From: Urbifossiella limnaea
GTDB taxonomy: Bacteria > Planctomycetota > Planctomycetia > Gemmatales > Gemmataceae
NCBI RefSeq assembly: GCF_007747215.1
Contig: NZ_CP036273.1
Coordinates: 4,076,322-4,140,321 of the forward strand
Direction: 5' to 3'
DNA length: 64,000 bases
Translations under genes and position numbers: made by a program
The notes under the pieces: generated by a model
What the model was told of the DNA's origin: nothing
Databases searched by the model: none
Seen by the model: only the letters and a program-made list of their open reading frames with translations
Shown here: one piece after another, positions 32,869 through 41,834 of the stretch
Layout: every line of letters begins with the position of its first letter
Position numbering within the stretch: the stretch's first letter is position 1

Positions 32869-33987
32869 ATGCGTAGCTCCGTCGCCGTGCTCGTGATCGT
32901 CGTCGCGCTCGTGCCGGCGGTCGCCGCCCCGCCCGGCGACCCGCCCGCGTCGATCGCCAAGTTCTTCCGGCCGCCGACCGAGTTGGAAAAGGACTTCGGC
33001 CCCTACCGTTCGCCGCTCCTGTTCGACGACGGCAGCCCCGTCCGTACCCCCGCCGACTGGCACAAGCGCCGGGGCGAACTACTCGCGTACTGGCACGGGC
33101 GGATGGGCGCGTGGCCGCCGCTCATCGAGCGGCCGAAGATCGAGTACGGTGCGAAAGAGAAGCGCGACACCGTCACGCAGCAGCGGGTGAAGATCGAGAC
33201 CGCCCCGGGCCGGGTCGTGGAGGACGCTTACCTGCTCGTTCCCGACGGGCCGGGGCCGTTCCCCGCGGTCGTGGTCGTCTTCTACGAGGCGGACACGGCG
33301 GTCGGCAAAGGCAAGGGGCCGCTCCGCGACTTCGCCATCCAACTCGCCCGCCGCGGCTTCGTGACGCTCTCCGTCGGCGGCGACCCGAACACGTACTACC
33401 CGACGCGGGAGACGTGCCGCATCCAGCCGCTGTCGTTCCACGCCTACGAGGCGGCGAACTGCTACCAGCTTCTGGCGTCGCTGCCGTTCGTGGACGCGAC
33501 CCGGATCGGCATCACCGGCCACAGCTACGGCGGCAAGTGGGCGATGTTCGCGGCGTGCCTGTTCGACCGGTTCGCCGCCGGGGCGTGGTCCGACCCCGGG
33601 ATCGTGTTCGACGAGGCGCGGTCGAACGTGAACTACTGGGAACCGTGGTACCTGGGTTTCGAGCCGGGCAAGGCCCAGCAGCGCGGCCGTGGCATCCCGA
33701 ACGAGAAGAATCCGCGTACCGGCCCGTACAAGCGGATGATGGACGAGAAGCGCGACCTGCACGAGCTGCACGCGTTGATGGCCCCGCGGCCGTTCCTGGC
33801 ATCGGGTGGCGCCGAAGACCCGATCGGACGCTGGAAGGCGCTCAACCACAGCGTCGCGGTGAACCGGGTGCTCGGCGTCGAGAATCGTGTGGCGCTCACG
33901 ACTCGGCCGGCGCACGACCCGAGCGAGGAGTCGAACGCCGCGCTGTACACGTTCTTCGAGTGGGCACTCGGTCCCGTCAGAAAGTGA
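32869..33987 (+). CDS. Exported alpha/beta hydrolase (acetyl-xylan-esterase/dienelactone-hydrolase type)
   Basis: A 372-residue hydrolase with a signal peptide (hydrophobic 5-20). The fold is clear from 'FPAVVVVFYEAD' (oxyanion region), the nucleophile elbow G217-H-S219-Y-G-G, and the C-terminal 'RPAHDPSEESNAALYTFFEW' with the catalytic His. The Asp or Glu of the triad probably lies in 'GGAEDPIGRW'. Relatives include acetyl-xylan esterases and peptidases annotated as 'dienelactone hydrolase family'. In this operon with PSD1 and DUF1501 proteins it likely removes ester groups from a carbohydrate or related polymer in the periplasm, which is inference. Confidence 0.88.
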   Translation: MRSSVAVLVIVVALVPAVAAPPGDPPASIAKFFRPPTELEKDFGPYRSPLLFDDGSPVRTPADWHKRRGELLAYWHGRMGAWPPLIERPKIEYGAKEKRDTVTQQRVKIETAPGRVVEDAYLLVPDGPGPFPAVVVVFYEADTAVGKGKGPLRDFAIQLARRGFVTLSVGGDPNTYYPTRETCRIQPLSFHAYEAANCYQLLASLPFVDATRIGITGHSYGGKWAMFAACLFDRFAAGAWSDPGIVFDEARSNVNYWEPWYLGFEPGKAQQRGRGIPNEKNPRTGPYKRMMDEKRDLHELHALMAPRPFLASGGAEDPIGRWKALNHSVAVNRVLGVENRVALTTRPAHDPSEESNAALYTFFEWALGPVRK

Positions 33988-34002
33988 TCCCCGGAGGCGC
34001 CC

Positions 34003-34968
34003 GTGTTCGCCGCCCTCGCGCTGACGCTGTTCCCGCTACCGCCGGCCCCCGCGCACGTCGGCGCCGCGAAGGCGCTGCCGCTGCTGGCGAAAGCCGCCAC
34101 CGGCCACGCGGACCAGAAGACGTGCTTCGCCTGCCACAACCAGGCGCCGCCGCTGATGGCCCACCGCGCCGCCGTCGGCCGCGGCTTTGCCTCGGCGGAC
34201 GCGCTGTTCAAGGCGCAGGCCGAGCACGCCGTGGGGTTCATCACGGCCAACCGCGAGCGCTTCGTGAAGGGCCAGGGCACCGGCGGCGGCGTGGACACCG
34301 CCGGCTCGCTGCTCTTCGCACTGGAGCAGGCCGGCCACAAGGCCGACGAGAACACCGCGGCCGTGGTCGAGTACCTGCTCCAAGCCCAGGCCGACCGCGA
34401 CCACTGGCGGACCGGCTCGAACCGCCCGCCGACGGAGGCGAGCAGCTTCGCCACGACGGCACTCGCCGTCCGGGCGCTGAAGAAGTGGGCGACGCCCGAG
34501 CAGCGTGAGCGCGCCGACAAGCGCGTGGCCGCGGCCCGCTCTTGGCTCATCAAAACGCACCCGGCCGACACCGAGGACCGCGTCTTTCGGCTGTTCGGGC
34601 TGAAGGCGGCGGGTGCGGGCGAATCCGACACCGCCGCGGCCGCGTGGGAGTTGCTGAAGGCACAGCAGCCCGACGGCGGCTGGCGCCAACTCGACACGAT
34701 GACGTCCGACGCCTACGCCACCGGCACCGCGCTCGTGGCGCTGAAGGAAGCCGGCGGGTTGGCAGCGAATCACCCGGCGTACTCGCGCGGCGTCGAGTAC
34801 CTGCTGCGGACGCAGCTACCCGACGGGTCGTGGCACGTGCGGTCGCGGAGCAAGCCGTTCCAGCCGTACTACGAGAGCGGCTTCCCGCACGAGAAGGATC
34901 AGTTCGTTTCCGTGGCGGCGACCGGATGGGCGACCACTGCGCTGGTATTCACGGCGCCGCCGCGGTAG
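34003..34968 (+). CDS. Squalene-cyclase-fold protein with a c-type heme site
   Basis: A 321-residue exported protein. A short N-terminal hydrophobic stretch (about 1-18) is followed by one heme site, C41-F-A-C44-H45. The rest is an alpha-alpha barrel of prenyltransferase/squalene-oxidase repeats, for example 'VVEYLLQAQADRDHW', 'WELLKAQQPDGGWRQ' and 'GVEYLLRTQLPDGSW', with 'DAYATGTALVALKEAGG'. The DxDD acid motif of class II terpene cyclases is not present, so terpene cyclisation is unlikely; the fold may bind a ligand next to the heme. The GTG start has GGAG 6 nt upstream. It is the last gene of the PSD1-DUF1501-hydrolase unit, 15 nt after the hydrolase. Confidence 0.85.
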   Translation: MFAALALTLFPLPPAPAHVGAAKALPLLAKAATGHADQKTCFACHNQAPPLMAHRAAVGRGFASADALFKAQAEHAVGFITANRERFVKGQGTGGGVDTAGSLLFALEQAGHKADENTAAVVEYLLQAQADRDHWRTGSNRPPTEASSFATTALAVRALKKWATPEQRERADKRVAAARSWLIKTHPADTEDRVFRLFGLKAAGAGESDTAAAAWELLKAQQPDGGWRQLDTMTSDAYATGTALVALKEAGGLAANHPAYSRGVEYLLRTQLPDGSWHVRSRSKPFQPYYESGFPHEKDQFVSVAATGWATTALVFTAPPR

Positions 34969-34976
34969 CGCAGCCG

Positions 34977-35930
34977 CTACTCGTAGATCGGGCAGAAGGT
35001 GTTGAATGCCGCCTCGGCGAAGACGCCGGGGTCGTTGAAGCGGCGACCACGGTCCAGCGCCGAGATCGCCGCCATCTCCGCCTCCGTCAGCGTGAAGTCG
35101 AGCACCGCCAGGTTCTCCGCCAGCCGCTCGGCGCGGCTCGTTTTCGGCACCACCGCCGTGCCGCGCTGCACGCCCCACCGTAACAGCACCTGAGCCGGTG
35201 TCTTCCCGAGGCGCGTCGCGGCCGCGGCCACGGCCGGTTCCGTCATCACCGACTCGTCCGGCGTCGCCATGCCGAGCGGGACGTAGGACGGCGCCCCGAG
35301 CGGCGAGAAGGCCGTCACCGCGATCCCCTCCGCCCGGCAGAAGCGGACCAGTTTCTCCTGCGTCAGGTACGGGTGGAGTTCGATCTGGAGCACCGCCGGC
35401 CGCACGCGGCAGCCGGCGAGCAGGTCGCGCAGCTGGGCGGTGCCGACGTTGCACACGCCGATGTGCTTCACGCGCCCGGCGGCGTGCAGGTCTTCCATCG
35501 CGCGCCACGTCTCGGCCAGCGGAACGGGTGCGAAGCGCATCCCGCCGGCGGAGTCGGCCGGGTCGAAGAACCAACCCGGCGGGTAACGCGTCTCGAACGG
35601 AACGAACGCCTGCGCGATCGGGAAGTGGATCAGGTACAGGTCGAGGTAGTCGAGCTTCAGGTCGGCGAGGGAGCGATCGAGCGCCGGCCGAACGTGCCCC
35701 GCCGCGTGGTACGTGTTCCACAGCTTCGACGTGACCCACAGGTCTTCGCGTCGGCAATGACCCGCCGCGAGCGCGGCGCCGATGCCGTCGCCGACCTCGG
35801 CCTCGTTGCCGTAGTCGCACGCGGAATCGAGGTGGCGGTAGCCGAGGCGAACAGCTTCGGCAACGAGGCCGGCGGCGGCGGCGTTCGGCACCTTCCACAG
35901 GCCGAGGCCGACGGGGGGGATTGGGGTCAT
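34977..35930 (-). CDS. Aldo/keto reductase
   Basis: A 317-residue NADPH-dependent reductase of the AKR superfamily acting on carbonyls in the cytoplasm. The TIM barrel has the family tetrad: Asp of 'HLDSACDYGNEAEVG' (with Tyr in 'CDYGNE'), Lys in 'WVTSKLWNTYH' and His in 'YLIHFPIAQAF'. 'IGVCNVG' and 'QIELHPYL' follow, and 'AVVPKTSRAERLAEN' is the nucleotide 2'-phosphate site, ending with 'FNDP'. I chose the ATG at 35930; an in-frame ATG at 35942 would add four residues and neither has a clear ribosome site. It lies downstream of the FAD oxidoreductase on the same strand, 21 nt away, perhaps cotranscribed. Confidence 0.92.
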   Translation of the reverse strand: MTPIPPVGLGLWKVPNAAAAGLVAEAVRLGYRHLDSACDYGNEAEVGDGIGAALAAGHCRREDLWVTSKLWNTYHAAGHVRPALDRSLADLKLDYLDLYLIHFPIAQAFVPFETRYPPGWFFDPADSAGGMRFAPVPLAETWRAMEDLHAAGRVKHIGVCNVGTAQLRDLLAGCRVRPAVLQIELHPYLTQEKLVRFCRAEGIAVTAFSPLGAPSYVPLGMATPDESVMTEPAVAAAATRLGKTPAQVLLRWGVQRGTAVVPKTSRAERLAENLAVLDFTLTEAEMAAISALDRGRRFNDPGVFAEAAFNTFCPIYE

Positions 35931-35951
35931 GCGGGGTAGCATACGGACGGC

Positions 35952-37640
<1,689 letters not shown>

Positions 37641-37654
37641 CGCCGCTCCACGCG

Positions 37655-37747
37655 GGAATGTCGAATGACGAATGACCCACCAATGACGAAGGAAGACCCG
37701 TTCTGTCTTACTTCGTCATTGGTGGGTCATTCGTCATTCGACATTCC
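37655..37747. repeat. Perfect 37-bp inverted repeat (palindromic element)
   Basis: Arms at 37655-37691 and 37711-37747 are exact reverse complements over 37 bp, with a 19-nt loop that holds a small inner stem (AAGAC 37693-37697 with GTCTT 37705-37709). The arms consist of near-repeats of ATGACGAATGACC-like units and are much more AT-rich than their surroundings. It occupies nearly the whole 118-bp gap between the regulator and FAD oxidoreductase genes, both on the minus strand. It looks like a non-autonomous dispersed palindrome rather than a simple terminator. The origin is unknown. Confidence 0.92.
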
Positions 37748-37758
37748 CCGAAAGGGGT

Positions 37759-38334
37759 TCAGTCGTCGCGCTTGGCGTCGGCGATGGCGCGGATCTTCTC
37801 GCCGAGGAGGGCCACGTCGAACGGCTTCTTGAAGGCGTCGTTGAAGCCGTACTGGGCCAGCTGCTCCGGGGCGGCCTCGTCCTCGCTCGCCAGGCCGACG
37901 ATCAGCGTGCCGGTGTGCGTCTCGTCGGCCCGCAGGCGTGCGACGATCTGGATGGCCTCGCTGCGGCCCAGGCCGAGGTCAATGATGATCGTGTCCGGCT
38001 GGAAGTTGCCGGCGAGCATCCCCGCCTCGAACCCGCTGTTGGCGTACTGGAACTTGTAGTCCTCGTCCTCGGGCAGCAGTTCCTTAATGCGGTCGTTGAA
38101 CAGCTTCTCGGTGCCGATGAGGAGCACCTTGTGCCACTCCTCTTCTTCGAGCTCCCCGAGCGGCATGCCGTGTTCCTTCAGGAACCGGATGAGCTGTTCG
38201 CGGGGGATCCGCCGGTCCTGCGAGCCGGGGATACGGTACCCCTTCAGCCGGCCGGAGTCGAACCACTTCGACACCGTCCGGGGGGCGACCTTACAGATCT
38301 TGGCGACCTGTCCGGTGGTGAACACCTTTTTCAT
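37759..38334 (-). CDS. Excisionase-type HTH plus receiver-domain regulator
   Basis: A 191-residue regulator with the domain order reversed from most response regulators. Residues 3-57 are a MerR/excisionase-type HTH ('FTTGQVAKICKVAPRTVSKWFDSGRLKGYRIPGSQDRRI'). Residues 68-186 are a receiver domain with the likely phospho-site Asp119 ('IIIDLGLG'), Ser150 and Lys169/170 ('FKKPF'). The acidic pair after the first strand is reduced to one residue ('LLIGTEKLF'), so phosphorylation may be weak or replaced by another input. The ATG at 38334 has GGAG 9 nt upstream. No histidine kinase is adjacent. Gene targets unknown. Confidence 0.85.
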   Translation of the reverse strand: MKKVFTTGQVAKICKVAPRTVSKWFDSGRLKGYRIPGSQDRRIPREQLIRFLKEHGMPLGELEEEEWHKVLLIGTEKLFNDRIKELLPEDEDYKFQYANSGFEAGMLAGNFQPDTIIIDLGLGRSEAIQIVARLRADETHTGTLIVGLASEDEAAPEQLAQYGFNDAFKKPFDVALLGEKIRAIADAKRDD

Positions 38335-38932
38335 CGCGAGGCACTCCGTTTGAACTCGCTTGACCCCGCACCCCGCACGTACGACCCGCCCCGGGGGAAT
38401 GGGGCGGGCCGGTGAGCTGGCCATCCGTGGCGGGCGGCGTGTCTGGCCTCGGTCGCGGGCCAAGGCGCCGCGCCGGGTGTGGGGCTGTGGATCACCAACG
38501 GGGGTCCGCAACCCAGGCCGATCCCGGCCGGTCGGGCCCGAAGCTGCGGCCCGGACGCCGGCCGCGGGGAGGCGGGCGGGTCCGGGGGGCCGGGCGGGTG
38601 GCCCGGGTGCCGCAGGCGACGGCTCCGACGCAACCTGTTTCGACCGGAGGAACCGCCCGACTTTGCAAAACCCGCGAAGATGGGGGCTGTGCGGTCGGCT
38701 GCGGCCGGCTCGGGGGTTTGGGTCGTTGGGGCGGGCGGGTCCCGGGGCCGACCGTCGGCCCCGCGGGCGTCCCCGCTGTCAGTCCCAGTAATCGTGCCGG
38801 ATGGAGGTGTGTCTTGGGTGTTGCTTCGCGTCCGGGGAGTGCCTTCCGTGGCCGGCGGACAGGTGGGACCGGTTGGTCCGGTTCTACCGCCCCGCCGTGC
38901 CATGATAGCGCCCGCGGCAAGTCCCGTTCGCG
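38335..38932. other. 598-bp gap without a recognised gene
   Basis: Extremely GC-rich DNA between the regulator and acetyltransferase genes, both leftward. Frames are open on both strands, but their translations are low-complexity Arg/Pro/Gly/Ala sequences with no domain. A minus-strand GGTAGAAC (38880-38887) resembles the recurrent -10 hexamer and would give the regulator a leader of over 500 nt. A short less GC-rich patch lies near 38655-38670. I see no tRNA or known riboswitch. It may be a long 5' leader or a decayed gene. Confidence 0.4.
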
Positions 38933-39415
38933 CTATTCGGCCGGTGGCAGGAGTCGCTTCGAGAACACCACCAGCCCGTCGCCGTCGGCGTAGAAGTCGG
39001 GGACCGTCGCGGGCTGGTCGTAGCCGTACTTCCGGTAGAACCGGCGCGTCGGCTCGTAGTGCGGCGTCGACGACGTCTCGATCAGAAGCAACCGCCCGCC
39101 CTGCCCTCTCACGTCCTGTTCGACGAACTCCAGGAGTTTCCCGCCGAGCCCCTGTCCCTGCCGCGCGGCGTCAACGGCGATCCAGTACAGGTACCACGTC
39201 CGGTCCGTCATGGGGGCCGGGGCGTGGTATACGTAGCCGAGCAAATCGTCACGTTCGTCCCACACGAAGCAGCGGTGGCCGAGGTCGGCGTTGGCCGCGT
39301 GAAAGTCGTCGAGCACCTCGCGGAGCGTGTCCAGTTCCAGCGGCTTGAAAAAGCCGGTGCCCGCGGTCAGGGCGACGAGGGCGTCGGTGTCGGCGGCGGT
39401 CGCGGGGCGGAGCAT
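38933..39415 (-). CDS. GNAT family N-acetyltransferase
   Basis: A 160-residue acetyl-CoA-dependent transferase. The start 'MLRPATAADTDALVALTAGTGFF' is the usual GNAT opening. Motif A, the acetyl-CoA pyrophosphate loop, is 'WIAVDAARQGQGLGGKLLEFVEQDV' at about 92-116, with the R/Q-x-x-G-x-G/A core. The B motif contains 'YEPTRRFYRKYGY'. The substrate could be an amine, amino acid or protein; nothing nearby decides it. The frame extends to 39523, but the family start is the ATG at 39415. Cytoplasmic; the neighbouring ROK kinase is divergent. Confidence 0.88.
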   Translation of the reverse strand: MLRPATAADTDALVALTAGTGFFKPLELDTLREVLDDFHAANADLGHRCFVWDERDDLLGYVYHAPAPMTDRTWYLYWIAVDAARQGQGLGGKLLEFVEQDVRGQGGRLLLIETSSTPHYEPTRRFYRKYGYDQPATVPDFYADGDGLVVFSKRLLPPAE

Positions 39416-39546
39416 GGCGAAGGATACCACCCAGGTTTCCAGGCTTCGCACGGCCCGTGTGGTTCGGCCAGTTGTCCGGCCCGGCGAGACGGGTAAGACA
39501 ACGCATATCCGGTTCGACCGCACACGCCCCGGCCGCGAGAGGGCCG

Positions 39547-40479
39547 ATGCTCCTCGGAATCGAAATCGGCGGCACGAAGCTCCAGCTCGGCCTCGGCCGC
39601 GGCGACGGCACCCTCGTCGCGTTGTGGCGTGGTAGCGTCGAGTCCGCCGCCGGCGGCGACGGAATCCGCCGGCAGATTGTGACCGCCGTTCCCGAATTGC
39701 TGAAGTCCGCGGGGCTGACTCACACCGACCTGCGTGGCGTCGGCGTGGGCTTCGGCGGGCCGACCGACGACACCACGCAGCGCGTCATCAAGTCGCACCA
39801 CGTCGCCGGGTGGGACGACTTTCCGCTCGCCGACTGGGTGGCCGAGCTGACCGGACTACCGACCGTCATCTGCAACGACGCCGACGTTGCGGCGCTGGCC
39901 GAGGCGACGCACGGCGCCGGCCGCGGGCTAAGTCCCCTGTTCTACATGACGGTCGGCACCGGTATCGGGGGCGGGCTGGTGATCGACGGCAAGATGTACC
40001 GCGGCTGTGGCCGGGGGGCGGTCGAAATCGGCCACCTACGCGTCCGCGACGGCGACATTTTGGAAGCCTACGCAGCCGGCTGGGGGATCGCCGCCCGTGC
40101 CAACCGCCTGGCCGCGACCGACGAGCGGTACGCAGCCCTTCGCCGATCGGTCGGCCGCGACCTGACCGGCAAGGACATCGCCACCGCAGCGGCCGCCGCC
40201 GGCGACCCGGCCGGGCGCGACGCTCTCGACTTGGCTCTGGACGCGATCGCCGAGGCGCTCGGCCAGATGATCAAGCTGCTGTGCCCGCGGCGCGTCGTGA
40301 TCGGCGGCGGCGTGTCACTCATGGGTGACGAGTTATTCTTCGAGCCGCTCCGCCGCCGCGTCTCGGCCGCCGCCTTCCCGCCGTTCGCCGGTCTGACGGA
40401 CATCGTCCCCGCGGCTCTCGGCGAGGAGGTGGTGATCCACGGCGCCCTCGCGTTGGCACGGCAGCAGCTCGGCGGGTAA
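39547..40479 (+). CDS. ROK family sugar kinase (first copy)
   Basis: A 310-residue protein of the ROK family (glucokinase or N-acetyl-sugar kinase type). Features: 'MLLGIEIGGTKLQLGLG' (phosphate 1), 'GVGFGGPTDD', 'CNDADVAALAEA' (the catalytic Asp), 'VGTGIGGGLVIDGKMYRG' (phosphate 2) and 'VVIGGGVSLMGDE' (adenosine). The His of 'EIGHLRV' is present, but the zinc-finger CxCGxxGC of many ROK proteins is missing. No HTH, so a kinase rather than a repressor. GAGAGGG lies just before ATG 39547; the frame begins at 39457. A second ROK gene lies 1.3 kb downstream. Likely phosphorylates glucose or a related sugar on entry to metabolism. Confidence 0.88.
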   Translation: MLLGIEIGGTKLQLGLGRGDGTLVALWRGSVESAAGGDGIRRQIVTAVPELLKSAGLTHTDLRGVGVGFGGPTDDTTQRVIKSHHVAGWDDFPLADWVAELTGLPTVICNDADVAALAEATHGAGRGLSPLFYMTVGTGIGGGLVIDGKMYRGCGRGAVEIGHLRVRDGDILEAYAAGWGIAARANRLAATDERYAALRRSVGRDLTGKDIATAAAAAGDPAGRDALDLALDAIAEALGQMIKLLCPRRVVIGGGVSLMGDELFFEPLRRRVSAAAFPPFAGLTDIVPAALGEEVVIHGALALARQQLGG

Positions 40480-40500
40480 ACTGCGGACCAGGAGGTGAGT

Positions 40501-41118
40501 ATGTCGCCGACGCAGCCTGCCGCCGTACCGACGACGCGCATGACGGTGGACGAGTACTGGGAGTTCGTCAACCGCCCGGAGAACGCCGACCGCCTGTTCG
40601 AACTCCACAAGGGGAGAGTCGTCGAGATGAGCCGCCCGACGACTCTCCACGGCATTGTCGCCGCGAACATCGGGACCGACCTCACGGTCTACGCGAGGCG
40701 GGTGAGAAAGGGGTTCGTGACGGTGAACGACGCGGGCGTCGTGCTGGAGGAGAAACCCGGCACGGTCGTCGGGCCGGACGTGGCGTACTTCGTCGGCATC
40801 AAACGGTTCGAGGACGTACCCCCGAAGTGGTCCGACCGCCCCCCGGTGCTCGCCGTCGAGGTGCTGTCGCCGAACGACAAGCCAGGCAAGGTGACGCGGA
40901 AGGTAGACGACTACCTCAAGGGCGGGGTCAAGGTCGTATGGGTGGTGGACTACGAGGAGCGGAGTGTCACCGTCTACCGGCCCGATCTGGGGCACACCGT
41001 CGTGGACGCGGGCGCGGAGTTGGCCGGCGATCCGGAACTCCCGGGTTTCGTCTGCCCCGTGGATCAGTTCTTCGTCCTACCCGAACGCGATGAGTCGGAC
41101 ACTTCCCCAGCCGAGTAG
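40501..41118 (+). CDS. Uma2 family (DUF820) PD-(D/E)XK-type protein
   Basis: A 205-residue protein of the Uma2 family, which is greatly expanded in cyanobacteria and planctomycetes and has a restriction-endonuclease-like fold. Motifs: 'MTVDEYWEFVNRPEN' near the start, 'ELHKGRVVEMSRPTTLHG' (active-site-like E and K), 'VVGPDVAYFV' (Asp), 'AVEVLSPNDKPGKVTRKVDDYLKGGVKVVWVVD' (the E-x-x-S-P motif and Lys). All residues of the predicted nuclease site seem present. Biological role unknown; such genes often occur in many copies and some may be mobile. The ATG at 40501 has a near-perfect GGAGG 5 nt before it. It sits 21 nt after the ROK gene and overlaps none. Confidence 0.88.
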   Translation: MSPTQPAAVPTTRMTVDEYWEFVNRPENADRLFELHKGRVVEMSRPTTLHGIVAANIGTDLTVYARRVRKGFVTVNDAGVVLEEKPGTVVGPDVAYFVGIKRFEDVPPKWSDRPPVLAVEVLSPNDKPGKVTRKVDDYLKGGVKVVWVVDYEERSVTVYRPDLGHTVVDAGAELAGDPELPGFVCPVDQFFVLPERDESDTSPAE

Positions 41119-41119
41119 C

Positions 41120-41764
41120 ATGGCACCCGTTCGCATCAAGATCTGCGGCGTCACCACGCCGGCCGACGCCCGCCACGCGGCCGAGGCCGGGGCCGACGCC
41201 CTCGGGCTGAACTTCTACCCGAAGTCGCCTCGCTTCCTCACGCCGACAGCCGCCGCGGCAATCGTCCGGGATCTGCCGCCGTTCACCGCGACCGTCGGCG
41301 TGTTCGTCGGGACGCCCATGCGGCAGGCGTGCGCGGTGGCGTTCCAGCTCGGCCTCCGCGCCGTACAGAGCTACAACGACCACCCGCCCAGCGACGACCC
41401 GTTCCCGTTCGCGCACGTCCCGGCGTTCCGCGTCGCAGACGCCACCCAGCTCGATGCCGTGCGCCGCTTCGTCGTCGCCGCCCGCGCCGCCGGCCGCGCC
41501 CCTTCTGCCGTGCTGATCGACTCGTTCGTCGCCGGCCACATGGGTGGCACCGGGCACGTCGCACCGTGGCACCTCCTGGCCGGCTTCGACCCCGGGGTGC
41601 CCGTGATCCTCGCCGGCGGACTGACGCCCGAGAACGTCGCCGACGCCGTCGCCGCCGTGAGGCCGTGGGCGGTCGACGTCGCGAGCGGGGTCGAGAGCTC
41701 GCCCGGCGTCAAGGACCCCGACAAGGTCGCGCGGTTCGTGCGCGCCGTCCGCGATTGTCATTGA
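41120..41764 (+). CDS. trpF: Phosphoribosylanthranilate isomerase
   Basis: Converts phosphoribosylanthranilate to the 1-(o-carboxyphenylamino) deoxyribulose phosphate in tryptophan synthesis. The 214-residue TIM barrel has the family start 'RIKICGVTTPADA' (general-base Cys in 'KICG'), 'GADALGLNFYPKSPRFL', 'VGVFVG', 'VILAGGLTPENVADAV' and 'VDVASGVESSPGVKD' (phosphate loop). The usual 'LD(S)...VQLHG' segment reads 'AVQSYNDHPPS', a departure from consensus. It begins one base after the Uma2 stop. No other trp genes are present, so the pathway is scattered, as is common in planctomycetes. Confidence 0.92.
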   Translation: MAPVRIKICGVTTPADARHAAEAGADALGLNFYPKSPRFLTPTAAAAIVRDLPPFTATVGVFVGTPMRQACAVAFQLGLRAVQSYNDHPPSDDPFPFAHVPAFRVADATQLDAVRRFVVAARAAGRAPSAVLIDSFVAGHMGGTGHVAPWHLLAGFDPGVPVILAGGLTPENVADAVAAVRPWAVDVASGVESSPGVKDPDKVARFVRAVRDCH

Positions 41765-41782
41765 GCCGCACCGCACCATTTC

Positions 41783-41788
41783 TAGAAT
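41783..41788 (+). promoter_or_regulatory. Candidate -10 box (TAGAAT) for the second ROK gene
   Basis: TAGAAT in 'TCTAGAATTG' ends 46 nt before ATG 41835. This suggests the second ROK gene starts a new transcript after trpF. Confidence 0.4.
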
Positions 41789-41834
41789 TGTCGCCGTCCT
41801 CGAACCTCGACCTGCCGCAACGCAGGGGGATCAC

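Noticed and set aside
34003-34968. True squalene-hopene or terpene cyclase
   Set aside because: The DxDD motif and most QW details are missing and a heme site is present, so only the fold is claimed.
38360-38920. Overlapping frames in the 598-bp gap
   Set aside because: All are Arg/Pro/Gly/Ala-rich in several frames at once, without domains or ribosome sites; typical of non-coding GC-rich DNA.
40501-41118. Part of a restriction or defence system, because of the nuclease-like Uma2 fold
   Set aside because: No methylase, toxin partner or other defence gene nearby; Uma2 genes are usually scattered singletons.
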